A stretch of DNA of 64,000 nt, from positions 3,036,501 through 3,100,500 of the forward strand of contig NZ_CP064795.1 of NCBI RefSeq assembly GCF_015644725.1. Direction: 5' to 3'. The notes beneath the pieces were generated by a model. The model was not told the origin of the DNA. It saw only the letters and a list, made by a program, of their open reading frames with translations, and ran no database searches. Positions 7,151 to 16,313 of the stretch are shown in pieces. Every line of letters begins with the position of its first letter. Position 1 is the first letter of the stretch. The stretch is from Salinimonas marina. Its GTDB lineage: Bacteria; Pseudomonadota; Gammaproteobacteria; Enterobacterales; Alteromonadaceae. The position numbers and the translations under genes are program-made.

Positions 7151-9046
7151 TCAGGCGGCCCTGGTTTCAAATCGGTTCCGGCCATTTTCTTTGGCCTGAT
7201 ACAAGGCTTCGTCCGCACGTTTGACCACCTGTTCCAACGTGCTATCGCTGGCGTGTAAATCGGTACACCCCATGCTGACCGTAATGGCCGGCGCATCCGG
7301 CACCTTCAGATCCATTGTGGTAAGCTTTGTCTGAATTCGCTCAAAGATATTACCGATATGCTCACTGCTACTGTCCGGCAACACCAGCAGCCATTCCTCA
7401 CCACCCCAACGGCCCAAAGCATCCCGTCCGCGCAGCTCGCTGGTAATGGTCTGAGCCACCTTTTTCAATACCTCATCGCCAACATCATGGCCAAACCTGT
7501 CGTTAAAGGCTTTGAAAAAATCGATGTCTATCATGGCAAAGCACAACGGACTTTGGTTGGCCTGTGCGGCGCGGATGGCTTTTTGTGCATACACGCTGAT
7601 GCTACGACGGTTTCTGGCATGGGTGAGCTCATCGACCAGTGCCAATCGGCGAAACTTCTTTTTGGTACGAATCTGTATCATCAATACAGTGATCGCTGCG
7701 GCCAGTACCACTAACAAGGCCAGCGATAAAATAATCAACACCCATTGACGAAATTCTTTCGCTTCCAGCTCTGACTCCGCCAGTTTTTTCTGGGTGGAAA
7801 GTAATTTATTTTCAGCCGCCGCTTCATTGAGCTCAAACATCGCCTGGTATCGGCGGGTCGATTGTTTTTGGGTATCTTCAAGCTGCTGTTCGTTCAGGGT
7901 CACCCATTGTTTGTAATGGGACAGGGCTTTGGTAACATTACCCAGCGATTCGTGAATCACGGCTTTGGAGCGTACTAGCGCAATCTGACGCTTCAAGGTG
8001 GTGGCCTTTGCTACCAATGGTTCAGCAATAGCAAGGTCTACCTCCCAGCCCGGGTGGTTTTGCCGAGCCCGCAAGCGGGCCCGCAATAAATGGCTCAGGA
8101 TGGTCATGCCGGTAATCTGATGTTCCTCAAACACCGGAATAACCTGATCGACCCGCTCCATTGAGCGCTCAAACGCCTGTGCCTGTTCGTCCAGATACGC
8201 AAGTTCATATAATGCATAGGCGGCGCCCACGTCATCGCTGGCTTTATTGGCATACTCAAGTGACTTTTCGGCGAACACTCTGGCCTTATCTTTATAAGCA
8301 GTATTGCGGTAGGTCAGCGCGATGTTGTAATAGGTAATTGATGCTTCTATCAGGTTTTCTTCGGGATCGATCAGGGCCAGAGATTCCATGTAGTACTCTA
8401 ACGCCTGCTGAGGCTGGCCCAGTTCATCATAAATCAGCGCAATGCTGGCCAGCGCTTCCGAGCGGCTTTTAGTATCGTTGAGGCGGGTAAAAATGTCATT
8501 CGCTTTTACCATGGCCTTCAGCGCTTTAGATATTGCTTCGGACTCGTAAAAAACCCGCGCGGCCAATAGCAGCACTTCCCCATGAAACAATGTATCCGGG
8601 GCGTAGGAAGCCGCCAGCTCGATCGAGCGCTGAGCACTGTCCATTGCCACCGCAATATTTTGTGCATTGAGGGCGCCAAAGGCCAGCATCCCCAAAAACC
8701 GGGCTTCAAACTTTTTATTACCGTGATTCTTTGCCAGGGTCAGGCCTTTACTGGCAATTGCCTCTATCTCATTATGCTGAGATAAATAATGATATGCATG
8801 GGCTACCAGGTAGCGCGCTTGCATCTCTATCTGTGGGGAGGGGGCCGGGTTAGTGTTTTGAAGTATCGGCAGTAACTGATCAAGTACCACGTCGGGCTGG
8901 GTGGCAATCTGATGACTGTAATAGTCCATATCCAGCTGCGTGGGCGTATCAAAAACCGGCTCTGAGGCTTTTGCTAAGGGCGGATTACACAGCCATAGTA
9001 CCGCCAGCATCCATGCGAATTTGTAAAAAAATTGGTTGGAGGTCAT
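7151..9046 (-). CDS. TPR-containing diguanylate cyclase (GGDEF)
   Basis: This 631-residue inner-membrane sensor makes cyclic di-GMP. It starts with a signal peptide or anchor (residues 5-27). A long periplasmic helical region of tetratricopeptide-like repeats follows (about 50-430), then a transmembrane helix (435-457) and a C-terminal GGDEF domain (about 466-631). The active-site loop is RWGGEEW (546-552), in which Trp replaces the usual Phe. The inhibitory I-site RGRD (539-542) lies exactly five residues before it, so the enzyme is probably active and product-inhibited. No phosphodiesterase domain is present. It sits between rnpB and a PEP-CTERM/desaturase operon; since c-di-GMP commonly controls matrix production, a link to the neighbouring surface genes is plausible but unproven. 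Confidence 0.9.
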   Translation of the reverse strand: MTSNQFFYKFAWMLAVLWLCNPPLAKASEPVFDTPTQLDMDYYSHQIATQPDVVLDQLLPILQNTNPAPSPQIEMQARYLVAHAYHYLSQHNEIEAIASKGLTLAKNHGNKKFEARFLGMLAFGALNAQNIAVAMDSAQRSIELAASYAPDTLFHGEVLLLAARVFYESEAISKALKAMVKANDIFTRLNDTKSRSEALASIALIYDELGQPQQALEYYMESLALIDPEENLIEASITYYNIALTYRNTAYKDKARVFAEKSLEYANKASDDVGAAYALYELAYLDEQAQAFERSMERVDQVIPVFEEHQITGMTILSHLLRARLRARQNHPGWEVDLAIAEPLVAKATTLKRQIALVRSKAVIHESLGNVTKALSHYKQWVTLNEQQLEDTQKQSTRRYQAMFELNEAAAENKLLSTQKKLAESELEAKEFRQWVLIILSLALLVVLAAAITVLMIQIRTKKKFRRLALVDELTHARNRRSISVYAQKAIRAAQANQSPLCFAMIDIDFFKAFNDRFGHDVGDEVLKKVAQTITSELRGRDALGRWGGEEWLLVLPDSSSEHIGNIFERIQTKLTTMDLKVPDAPAITVSMGCTDLHASDSTLEQVVKRADEALYQAKENGRNRFETRAA

Positions 9047-9477
9047 TGTTTGATTTTATTAATTATTATTGTTTTTACTTAATTCTGACTGAGTCCGCCG
9101 TCTGGTGGCATTCAGTTATTAGATAAATCTATGAGCTTCAGCGATACGCGCTCCTTGCAAATTCTTACGCCCTCACCATAAAAGATTACTCTTTTTTCAT
9201 CGGTTACAAAAGCTTATTTTCCCACCACATTTGTGTTACCGGATTTTTCAGCCCTGCCAGCTAAAAGGCTGTTGGTATGATGACCTTGCCACCCCACTTA
9301 CGTGAGCACATCCGTAACTATGTCTGCTTATGTCACTGTGCTGTGAGAGCCATCCGATCTTTGCCACTACAGCTTAACCACACCGCCAACCAACCTGCCT
9401 AACCGATTATTTGTCAGCTTTCTTTACAAACAAAAAAGGGTGTCAAAAAATCTACAAAGAAAACAATCATATAAAAA
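9047..9477. other. Intergenic region between the cyclase gene and the micro-protein operon
   Basis: No gene is supported on either strand. The left part must hold the promoter of the minus-strand cyclase gene, but no single -35/-10 pair stands out. The right part is AT-rich and leads into the sigma-54 box at 9478. A divergent activator-binding region (upstream activating sequence) could lie here; no clear long palindrome was found. Confidence 0.35.
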
Positions 9478-9493
9478 TGGTTCAATAATTGCT
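9478..9493 (+). promoter_or_regulatory. Candidate sigma-54 promoter of the micro-protein/desaturase operon
   Basis: TGGTTCAATAATTGCT keeps TGG, C6, the purine at 7 and TTGCT, with GG and GC exactly at the -24/-12 spacing. Transcription would begin close to 9503, leaving about 26 bases of leader, including AGAGGAAC as ribosome binding site before the ATG at 9529. Confidence 0.6.
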
Positions 9494-9528
9494 CACACCA
9501 AAGTGCCAAACAAAAAAGAGGAACAAAG

Positions 9529-9696
9529 ATGAAAAACACCAAATCTGTCATTCTGGCTGTTATTGCTGGCTGCGTGGTCTCCACCCCGGTATTTGCGGGT
9601 GTTCCTGCTGTGGATGTGGCCGAGCCGGGCATGTTGTCGTTACTCGGTGCAGGCGTGGCAGCAATTTACCTGCTCAAAAAAAGTCGGAAAAAATAA
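9529..9696 (+). CDS. 55-residue PEP-CTERM-like micro-protein
   Basis: This small gene has a good ribosome binding site (AGAGGAAC, 6 bases upstream). The product has a signal peptide (residues 1-23, ending VFA). A nine-residue linker, GVPAVDVAE, follows, then P-G and a hydrophobic helix (MLSLLGAGVAAIYLL, 35-49) and the basic tail KKSRKK. The tail has the three-part layout of a PEP-CTERM/exosortase sorting signal, with AEP in place of PEP. If both signals are processed, only a short peptide is released. It overlaps nothing but ends four bases before the TTG start of the desaturase-like gene, so the two are translationally coupled. Alternatives are a leader peptide or a small two-helix membrane protein. 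Confidence 0.65.
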   Translation: MKNTKSVILAVIAGCVVSTPVFAGVPAVDVAEPGMLSLLGAGVAAIYLLKKSRKK

Positions 9697-9699
9697 TTT

Positions 9700-10458
9700 T
9701 TGAATTTGTACGATGTTTTTATTTTTCTTACTATTGTTATGATGTTTTGGGAGTTTAAATATCCCAAAACATCTGTTCAACGCCCGCAGCACTCTTACCT
9801 GAATAACTTTGTGCTGTATGTTCTGGGGTTGTTATTGTTATACCCCCTTTCGATGTTGCTACCGTTAGATAAGGTGCTGGCCACCCCTTCCTTAAACTCT
9901 GAGCTTACATTCCTGAAGTCTGACTGGCTGGTTTTCGCAGGGCACTTTTTATTACTGGATTTTATTTATTACTGCAAACATCGTATTGATCACCGTTTGC
10001 GGCTATTCTGGCGTCTGCATTTAGTTCATCACTCCGATGAATACCTTGACCTTTCCACCAGCTTTCGTCATCACCCCTTTGAAATTGTGGTCACTTATCT
10101 GGTCATACTGGGCATTGCCTCGTTACTGGGGGTGCCGTTAATTGTCCTGGTAACCTATGTCTCAATTTCGGCCATGTTTCAGCCACTTCAGCATCTTAAT
10201 GTCAACTTTCCTACATGGTTTGAGCATTACTTATCCTTTGTTTTTATTACCCCTGCGCTACATGCGGTACATCACCACCACGATGCCAGGTTTACCAACA
10301 GCAACTACGGAAATATGTTTTCCTTCTGGGACCGCCTGTTCGCCACCTTTCGGCCTCCTGAAGCAAACACCCGTTATGGGCTGGAATACTTCACCCAGCC
10401 TGAAGAAACCCGATTGTCCTCGATGCTGAGCCAGCCATTTCGCTATCTCAAAAAGTAA
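9700..10458 (+). CDS. Sterol desaturase / fatty acid hydroxylase family protein
   Basis: This integral-membrane di-iron oxygenase of 252 residues has the eight-histidine pattern of the family: HRIDH (94-98), HLVHH (107-111), RHHP (123-126) and HAVHHHHD (188-195). About four to five hydrophobic helices are seen, and the histidine clusters face the cytoplasm. Members hydroxylate or desaturate lipids, carotenoids or alkyl ethers; the substrate cannot be told from sequence. The start used is TTG at 9700, four bases after the stop of the micro-protein gene, suggesting translational coupling. The Met at residue 14 would cut into the first membrane helix and is less likely. The association with a PEP-CTERM-like micro-protein suggests a role in modifying a surface lipid or membrane around the sorting system. 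Confidence 0.85.
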   Translation: MNLYDVFIFLTIVMMFWEFKYPKTSVQRPQHSYLNNFVLYVLGLLLLYPLSMLLPLDKVLATPSLNSELTFLKSDWLVFAGHFLLLDFIYYCKHRIDHRLRLFWRLHLVHHSDEYLDLSTSFRHHPFEIVVTYLVILGIASLLGVPLIVLVTYVSISAMFQPLQHLNVNFPTWFEHYLSFVFITPALHAVHHHHDARFTNSNYGNMFSFWDRLFATFRPPEANTRYGLEYFTQPEETRLSSMLSQPFRYLKK

Positions 10459-10794
10459 ATCTATCAGACAGAAAAAACTAAAGCTCATGGGTTTAAAATT
10501 TACTAGATGTGCAAGCTTTGACCATAATTGAGACATCCACAACATCGAAGAGCCTTTTCACCTGGATAGTCTTTTCTCTAACCTTGAAAATTTGTAAGCC
10601 ATCATGAATAGGCAGAAATGGTTAATCTCAGGCGTAAATACCCTGGTCCGGCTTGCGCAAAACAATGAAGTCCTTGTTAAAGCTAACTTTCAAATTAGCC
10701 CTATTTAGCGATTTTAATGTCAGCTTCCTTTACACAACTTAAAAATTGAAATGTTACATTTCTCTAAACTACTGTATTTTTTATAGTTTTTTAA
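10459..10794. other. Intergenic region before the second PEP-CTERM gene
   Basis: No gene is supported. The stretch from about 10690 is very AT-rich and leads into the sigma-54 box at 10795. No obvious terminator follows the desaturase stop codon, so read-through towards the PEP-CTERM gene cannot be excluded. Confidence 0.35.
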
Positions 10795-10810
10795 TGGCCC
10801 CCTTTTTGCT
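10795..10810 (+). promoter_or_regulatory. Candidate sigma-54 promoter of the second PEP-CTERM gene
   Basis: TGGCCCCCTTTTTGCT matches the RpoN consensus at TGGC, C6 and TTGCT, with the exact -24/-12 spacing. The predicted start of transcription near 10820 leaves about 56 bases of leader before the ATG at 10876. It is the strongest -24 element of the four boxes in this window. Confidence 0.6.
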
Positions 10811-10875
10811 AATACTTTTTTTGTATTTTTAGATAAGCCTAAGCACTAATGGAACGGATTGAAAAGGAAAAAACA

Positions 10876-11640
10876 ATGAAAAACAAACTTTTGAAAGGTG
10901 TACTTGCAAGCTTTGCTTTAACTGTTGGCGGGATAGCTAATGCAGATGTCGTATACCTGGACTCCGATGCTGGTAACCCTTGGGGCGAAACGACGAATGA
11001 AGCCGCTCTGGATGGCGTATTTGGCGCGGGAAACTGGACAGACAGTACATTTGAAAGCATTAATGTAACCAACTTATTTTCTAGCGCAAATGACTTTATT
11101 TACCTCGAAGGCAGTGATTTAAATGCTGATGCATTAGAGCTGTTTATCAATACTAACTCAACGGCCATGCAGGATTGGGTATTTGGCGGCGGACGTATTT
11201 TTATTAATGCGGCACCAAATGAAGGCGATGGAATGGATTTTGGTTTTGGCGTTAGTTTGCACTACCCTGTATACGACAATGATGTCTACGGTGTTAACCC
11301 TGCTCACGCGATTTTTGAAGGCCCTTATGGCTCAACAGGTAGCAACTTTCAAGGGACGTATTTTTCTCATGGTGCTGTTTCTGGTCTAGAGATAAACGCA
11401 CTTATTGTTGACGAGCTGACCTCAGATATTGTACTAGGTGATATGTTTTACGGCACTGGTTACGCTGTTTTCGGTGGTATGACTACTTCAAACTTCCAGA
11501 CGCCAAACGCCTTCGAATTACGACAAAATATTCTTCATTATGCTACAAATGTGCAAACCACTGATGTTCCTGAACCTTCAACATTAGTCATTTTTTCATT
11601 AGGCTTATTGGGCCTGGCTTCTCGTAAATATAAAAAATAA
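10876..11640 (+). CDS. PEP-CTERM sorting domain protein
   Basis: This 254-residue exported protein of unknown function has a signal peptide at residues 1-23 (cleavage after the ANA). A beta-rich, acidic, Gly- and Asn-rich body follows. The C-terminal 24 residues form a textbook PEP-CTERM signal: VPEPSTL (231-237), a hydrophobic helix and SRKYKK. Exosortase is expected to cut at this motif during export. The body resembles secreted PEP-CTERM proteins without known domain; the motif DWVFGGGRIFINAAPNEGDG may be a turn-rich binding loop. The ATG at 10876 is preferred over one at 10849 because AAAAGGA lies 8 bases upstream and it opens directly into the signal peptide. A T-tailed hairpin follows, so the gene is transcribed alone. 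Confidence 0.85.
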   Translation: MKNKLLKGVLASFALTVGGIANADVVYLDSDAGNPWGETTNEAALDGVFGAGNWTDSTFESINVTNLFSSANDFIYLEGSDLNADALELFINTNSTAMQDWVFGGGRIFINAAPNEGDGMDFGFGVSLHYPVYDNDVYGVNPAHAIFEGPYGSTGSNFQGTYFSHGAVSGLEINALIVDELTSDIVLGDMFYGTGYAVFGGMTTSNFQTPNAFELRQNILHYATNVQTTDVPEPSTLVIFSLGLLGLASRKYKK

Positions 11641-11667
11641 GTTTAACTTAAGGCAGTTAATTTTTTG

Positions 11668-11700
11668 AAAACACTGATCATATGGTCAGTGTTTTTTTTA
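11668..11700 (+). terminator. Rho-independent terminator of the PEP-CTERM gene
   Basis: AAAACACTGA (11668-11677) pairs with TCAGTGTTTT (11686-11695) and is followed by more T residues. It starts 28 bases after the stop codon. Confidence 0.85.
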
Positions 11701-11856
11701 ATCATATAAGTCAGTTTATCTTGAGATACCACATCGTAGTTACAACTGTACAGTTCAGAGAACTAACTAAAACCTTACTAAATACGAATTCTTACTCTTG
11801 CCCTCGTTTTTGGATTTAACGCCGCAGGGTCTAAAGAGAGGAGAAATTTCACTGAA

Positions 11857-11888
11857 AACAAAAAGCCCGCTATTGAAAGCGGGCTTTG
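11857..11888 (-). terminator. Rho-independent terminator of the YebC-family gene
   Basis: AAAGCCCGCT and AGCGGGCTTT (11862-11871 and 11878-11887) form a perfect 10-bp stem with a 6-base loop. Read on the minus strand it is followed by a T-rich tail (TTTTTGTTTT), about 45 bases after the stop codon at 11934. Confidence 0.85.
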
Positions 11889-11933
11889 GCTATAGGACCG
11901 CACCGTCTAAGAACGTAAAACATCTTTCATGTG

Positions 11934-12662
11934 TTACGCCTGTTCCGGTAACTGGGCATTGTGATAAATATCCTGCACATCGTCACAGTCGTTCAGCATG
12001 TCCATAAACTTTTCGAACATAGGCAGATCTTCTTCGCTGATCTGCGTCTCGGTTTGCGGAATGAAGGTGATTTCTTCGGTATCCAGGGTTAGGTCGGTGT
12101 ACGCCGCATTCAGCGCTGTTTTCACATTGTTGAATTCGGTATGCGGGGCATAGACGGTAATTTTACCATTTTCACCTTCTACATCCGTCACATCGACATC
12201 GGCTTCCATTAAGACTTCCAGTACCGCATCTTCATCATCCCCGGCAAACTGAAAAACCGCCTGATGGTCAAACATATGTGACACCGAACCCTGACCGCCA
12301 ATCTTGGCGCCGGTTTTGGTAAAGCAGTTGCGTACATCGGTAATGGTACGATTCGCATTATCAGTCAGACAGTCCACAATCACCATGCAATTGCCCGGGC
12401 CGAACCCTTCATAGCGCGCCGGCTCATAATTTTCGCCCGCGCCACCGGCGGCTTTGTCGATGGCCTTGTCAATAACATGCGCTGGCACCTGGTCTTTTTT
12501 GGCTTTGTCCATTAACCGGCGCAGTGACAAGTTGGTTTCAGGATCTGCGCCACCATTTTTTGCGCACACATAGATCTCTTTGCCGTACTTTGAATATACT
12601 TTGGTTTTTGCCCCGGCGGTTTTGGCCATCGCGGCTTTTCTTACTTCAAATGCTCTACCCAT
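11934..12662 (-). CDS. YebC/PmpR family DNA-binding regulatory protein
   Basis: This 242-residue protein belongs to the YebC/TACO1 family, known as transcriptional regulators and, more recently, as helpers of ribosomes stalled on difficult motifs. The start [21 protein letters not shown] differs from the MAGHSKWANI typical of YebC, so it belongs to the YeeN-like sub-branch found beside the main YebC. Family landmarks are present: [21 protein letters not shown], the YEGFGPGN motif, and [12 protein letters not shown]. It is transcribed alone with its own terminator. The canonical yebC of the ruvC operon is probably elsewhere in the genome. Confidence 0.85.
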   Translation of the reverse strand: MGRAFEVRKAAMAKTAGAKTKVYSKYGKEIYVCAKNGGADPETNLSLRRLMDKAKKDQVPAHVIDKAIDKAAGGAGENYEPARYEGFGPGNCMVIVDCLTDNANRTITDVRNCFTKTGAKIGGQGSVSHMFDHQAVFQFAGDDEDAVLEVLMEADVDVTDVEGENGKITVYAPHTEFNNVKTALNAAYTDLTLDTEEITFIPQTETQISEEDLPMFEKFMDMLNDCDDVQDIYHNAQLPEQA

Positions 12663-12765
12663 TAGACGTCTTCTCTTTTTTGGCTATGCCGCTGCGCATT
12701 ACAGCTGGCAACAATCGCTTATTTTTGTGCAGTTTACTGATAAACCGTAAAGCTGGCTAGTCAGC

Positions 12766-13872
12766 TTATGGCAGGTGTTCCGTGGCCAGATAATCATGTG
12801 ACTGCATCTCTTTTAGGCGGCTTAGGCAGCGCCTGAACTCAAATGACAGCCGTCCTTCCCGGTACAGGTCATTCATTGCCACTTCGGCGGATATAATCAG
12901 CTTAACATGACGTTCGTAAAATTCGTCAACCATGGCAATAAAGCGCCTGGCCGTGTCATCGTTGTTCTGCCCCATGGCTTTCACATTGGCCACCAGCACT
13001 GAGTGATAGCACCGGCTTATCTCGATATAATCGCTTTGGCTACGGGGGCCTTCGCAAATTTCCTTAAACTCAATCATCATTACGCCGTCGGCGTTATAGC
13101 AGGTTTTTAGCTGGCGATTATTGATTTCGACAGCTTCGTTTTCGGTGCCTTTTTCCGGGGCCAGCTGTGTAAAATACGAATGCAGGTTCTCATTCGCCTC
13201 GTCATCCAGCGGATGATGATAAATGTTAGCCTGTTCAAGGGTGCGCAGACGATAGTCTACTCCGCTATCAACATTGATAACTTCGGTATGTTGCTTAATG
13301 AGATTGATCGCCGGAATAAAGCGCGCTCGCTGCAGCCCGTTTTTGTACAACTCATCGGGAATAATATTGGAGGTGGCTACCAGCGCGATACCATGACCAA
13401 ATAGCTCTTCCATCAAGGTCCCCAGAATCATGGCATCGGTGATGTCCGACACATAAAACTCATCAAAACAAATAATACGGGTTTCTTCGGCGAGCTTGAC
13501 GGCAATCAGCTTTAGCGGATCGGATTTTTGCTGAAGCTGTTTTAATTCATCATGAATTCGATGCATGAAGCGATGAAAATGGACCCGCATCTTCTTTTCT
13601 ATGGGCAGGCATTCGTAGAAGGTATCCACCAGATAGGTTTTGCCGCGCCCGACCCCACCATAAAAATACAGCCCGGTAACGGGGGTCACCCTGTCGTCAC
13701 GCTGACCAAACCAACGACTGATTTTGGCTTTAACGCCTTTTTTGTCGGGTGCCGGTGCCTCCAGCAGATCATCATACAAGCGCTGTAATGCCTTAACAGC
13801 ATTCTCCTGGGCGGTGTCGTGCAAAAACTCAGGTTGAGACAAGTCTTCCTGGTATTTTTCCCATGGCGTCAT
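12766..13872 (-). CDS. zapE: Cell division protein ZapE (AFG1-like ATPase)
   Basis: This 368-residue AFG1/LACE1-type P-loop ATPase associates with the FtsZ ring in gammaproteobacteria. The Walker A motif GGVGRGKT is at residues 72-79, Walker B IICFDEF at 133-139, and sensor-type TSN appears later (VATSNIIPDELYKNGLQ). Its length fits the family (about 370). It is divergent from zapG, degQ and degS, as in E. coli and many relatives. The ribosomal genes rplM-rpsI that border zapE in E. coli are here 24 kb away. Confidence 0.92.
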   Translation of the reverse strand: MTPWEKYQEDLSQPEFLHDTAQENAVKALQRLYDDLLEAPAPDKKGVKAKISRWFGQRDDRVTPVTGLYFYGGVGRGKTYLVDTFYECLPIEKKMRVHFHRFMHRIHDELKQLQQKSDPLKLIAVKLAEETRIICFDEFYVSDITDAMILGTLMEELFGHGIALVATSNIIPDELYKNGLQRARFIPAINLIKQHTEVINVDSGVDYRLRTLEQANIYHHPLDDEANENLHSYFTQLAPEKGTENEAVEINNRQLKTCYNADGVMMIEFKEICEGPRSQSDYIEISRCYHSVLVANVKAMGQNNDDTARRFIAMVDEFYERHVKLIISAEVAMNDLYREGRLSFEFRRCLSRLKEMQSHDYLATEHLP

Positions 13873-14232
13873 GAAGGATACATCTCCTGATAAAATAAAG
13901 CGGCCGTTTCAGGCATATTTTCCACATCTGGCACTTGAAAAGCACCAAAAGTGAACATAATGTCAAAACCTAAGTAAGGGTTAAACTAAAGCGCTGCCCC
14001 TGACCAGCACCCGTGTGGCGTATTATACCTTATTCCTGACCGACGTTAAAAAGTTCAGTCCGGTCTTTATGCTTGCAGTAAGCCCAGGCAGGGCAAACCG
14101 ATAACCTGCTGGTAAGACTGCAAATGTGTACACAAAACCCTGTTGAACTTGGTATAGTCGGTTTTAGTATTAAATGTATCGTCGGCACTTCACCCGAAGA
14201 TGTCCGACAGATTGTATTTTTCGGAGAACTCA
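13873..14232. other. Divergent promoter region between zapE and zapG
   Basis: No gene is seen. The stretch must carry promoters for both divergent genes. The CGGAG before the ATG at 14233 is the zapG ribosome binding site. No clear operator repeat was found. Confidence 0.35.
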
Positions 14233-14676
14233 ATGGATGTACTAATTCCTGTTGCCCTACTTCTGGTCGGTTTAATTATCGGTTTTTTTGTGGCTCGCTA
14301 TGTCTATACCAAAGAGGCTGGCAACAAGTCGGTCAAACAGGCTGAAAAAAATGTAAAAGAGATTTTAAATCAGCAGGCCGAACATCATCTGTACCAGACC
14401 CGCCAGACGGTCGAAGCTATCGAAGCGCAGTGTCAGACGTTGCGAGCCCAGGTTGAAGAGTACGAAAGCCTGCTGAAACAGGGGACCGGGGAAGAAGAAA
14501 CGGTGCCCTTTTATGGTGAGCACGCTGCAACTTACCTACGTAACAATATCAAAGGACGTGAAAAAGCCTCGGTAACTTCGGTTCACAGCACCCAACCCAA
14601 AGATTTTGCCAATACGGGATCGGGCTTATTTGTCGGCACTATTGAGTCGTCTACCGCAGAAAAAGAGAATAAATAG
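14233..14676 (+). CDS. zapG: Cell envelope protein ZapG (YhcB, DUF1043)
   Basis: This 147-residue inner-membrane protein has one N-terminal membrane helix (MDVLIPVALLLVGLIIGFFVARY), a long coiled coil (about residues 33-85) and an unstructured tail. YhcB/ZapG links division and envelope growth in gammaproteobacteria and binds several elongation and division proteins. The ATG at 14233 is chosen over an upstream ATG at 14200 because it follows CGGAG and starts directly with the membrane helix. Its place between zapE and degQ is conserved. Confidence 0.88.
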   Translation: MDVLIPVALLLVGLIIGFFVARYVYTKEAGNKSVKQAEKNVKEILNQQAEHHLYQTRQTVEAIEAQCQTLRAQVEEYESLLKQGTGEEETVPFYGEHAATYLRNNIKGREKASVTSVHSTQPKDFANTGSGLFVGTIESSTAEKENK

Positions 14677-14749
14677 AACTTTTTACGCATTTTTTGTGTC
14701 TTTTTGGGGAATAGATATTTCGCAATTATCATGAGGAGTGTAAGCGAAT

Positions 14750-16112
14750 ATGAATAAATCTTTTCGTCAGGTCGCGCTGGTGTCTGCGGTCGTCGCCAGT
14801 TCACTGGGGATGAGCGCCACCACCCAGGCAGGCCTGCCCTTTTTTAGTGACAGCAAGCAAGAGATGCCGTCTTTGGCACCGATGCTTGAAGAAGCCACCC
14901 CGGCAGTGGTCAGTATTGCGGTAGAAGGTACCCAAACTGCACGCCGTCAGGTGCCTGAGATGTTCCGTTATTTTTTTAATGCCCCCAGGAACAGGTTCAG
15001 GAACGGCCTTTTAAAGGATTAGGCTCTGGTGTGATTATCGATGCCGATAAAGGCTATGTGGTTACCAATAACCATGTGGTCGATAATGCCGATGAAATTA
15101 CCGTAAAGCTAAAAGATGGCCGAGAGCTTAAAGCTAAAAAGCTTGGCGCCGATGAACAAAGCGATATTGCGTTACTTAAAATTGAACCGGATGATCTGAC
15201 CGACCTGCCTATTGCCAACTCCGATGAAATTCGGGTAGGCGATTATGCCATTGCCATCGGCAATCCCTTCGGGCTGACCCAAACGGTCACCTCCGGCATT
15301 GTCAGTGCGCTGGGGCGTTCTGGCCTGAACATTGGTGGCTACGAAGACTTTATTCAGACCGATGCGGCAATCAACCGGGGCAATTCTGGTGGCGCGCTGG
15401 TCAATTTGCGCGGCGAGTTAATTGGAATCAACACGGCGATATTCGGCCCTAACGGTGGCAATGTCGGCATTGGTTTTGCCATTCCCAGTAATATGATGAA
15501 AAGTCTGGTGGATCAGATTGCTGAATACGGCGAAGTCCGTCGTGGTTTGTTAGGCATTCTGGGCAGTGATGTGGATGCCGGCCTGGCGGATGCCATGGAA
15601 GCCGAAGTGAATAAAGGCGCGTTTGTTAGTGAGGTGCAGCCGGATACTGCGGCCGACAAAGCCGGACTCCAGGCCGGAGATATTATTACCGCCGTTAATG
15701 GACGTACCATTCGAAGCTTTCGTGAGTTAGCTGCCCGCATTTCGAGTATGGGGCTGGCGCTGAGGTCGAGCTGTCGATTCTACGCAAAGGCGAAACTGAG
15801 AAGGTGGCCGTGGTATTAGATGATGCGGCAGACACCAAAGTTACGGCAGCACAAATTCACCCGGCCCTACAAGGTGCCGAGCTGGCGAATGGCACTGATA
15901 CTGCCGGCAATCAGGGCGTTGAGGTGGTGGAACTGGAACGTGGCAGCCCTGCGGCGCGCATTGGCCTGCAACCTGATGATGTGATTGTGGGCGTGAACCG
16001 CAACCGGGTCACCGGGGTGTCAGAATTCAGAAATGCGCTGGATGAAGTTCAGGGTGTGATAGCCCTTAATGTGAAACGCGGCAATTCTACCCTGTACCTG
16101 TTGATTCGTTAA
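14750..16112 (+). pseudogene. degQ: Periplasmic serine protease DegQ, two frameshifts
   Basis: The gene would encode a full-length HtrA-type protease with signal peptide, trypsin-like domain and two PDZ domains. The catalytic His (NNHVV), Asp (SDIALLKI) and Ser (RGNSGGAL) are all intact. The frame is broken twice. At the C-run 14982-14986 one more C restores NAPQEQVQERPFKGLGSG; at the G-run 15750-15753 one more G restores SSMGAGAEVELSILRKGE. Both are single-base losses in G/C runs, and the reading frames beyond them are fully conserved, so sequencing error is more likely than real loss. A GAGGAG ribosome binding site lies before the ATG at 14750. A terminator follows at 16139. If the shifts are real, the cell lacks active DegQ. 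Confidence 0.9.
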
Positions 16113-16136
16113 TTTGACGTTCCTTGTCGTTACTCA

Positions 16137-16170
16137 ATAAAAGCCACTTTTTATAGTGGCTTTTTTTTGC
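16137..16170 (+). terminator. Rho-independent terminator of degQ
   Basis: AAAGCCACT and AGTGGCTTT form the stem around a short T-rich loop, followed by a run of eight T residues. It separates degQ from degS. Confidence 0.85.
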
Positions 16171-16313
16171 CTGAAACCCTACTGTAAGCCGCGCCGCTAC
16201 ACGGCCGGCCAGATTCTTTTGGTAATCTTTTTCATCGATGTTATTCTTTGTTTAATAACAAATTTTGCCTCCCTCCCCTGGTTATCCTGGAGGCTCAACA
16301 ATAAGACATCACC

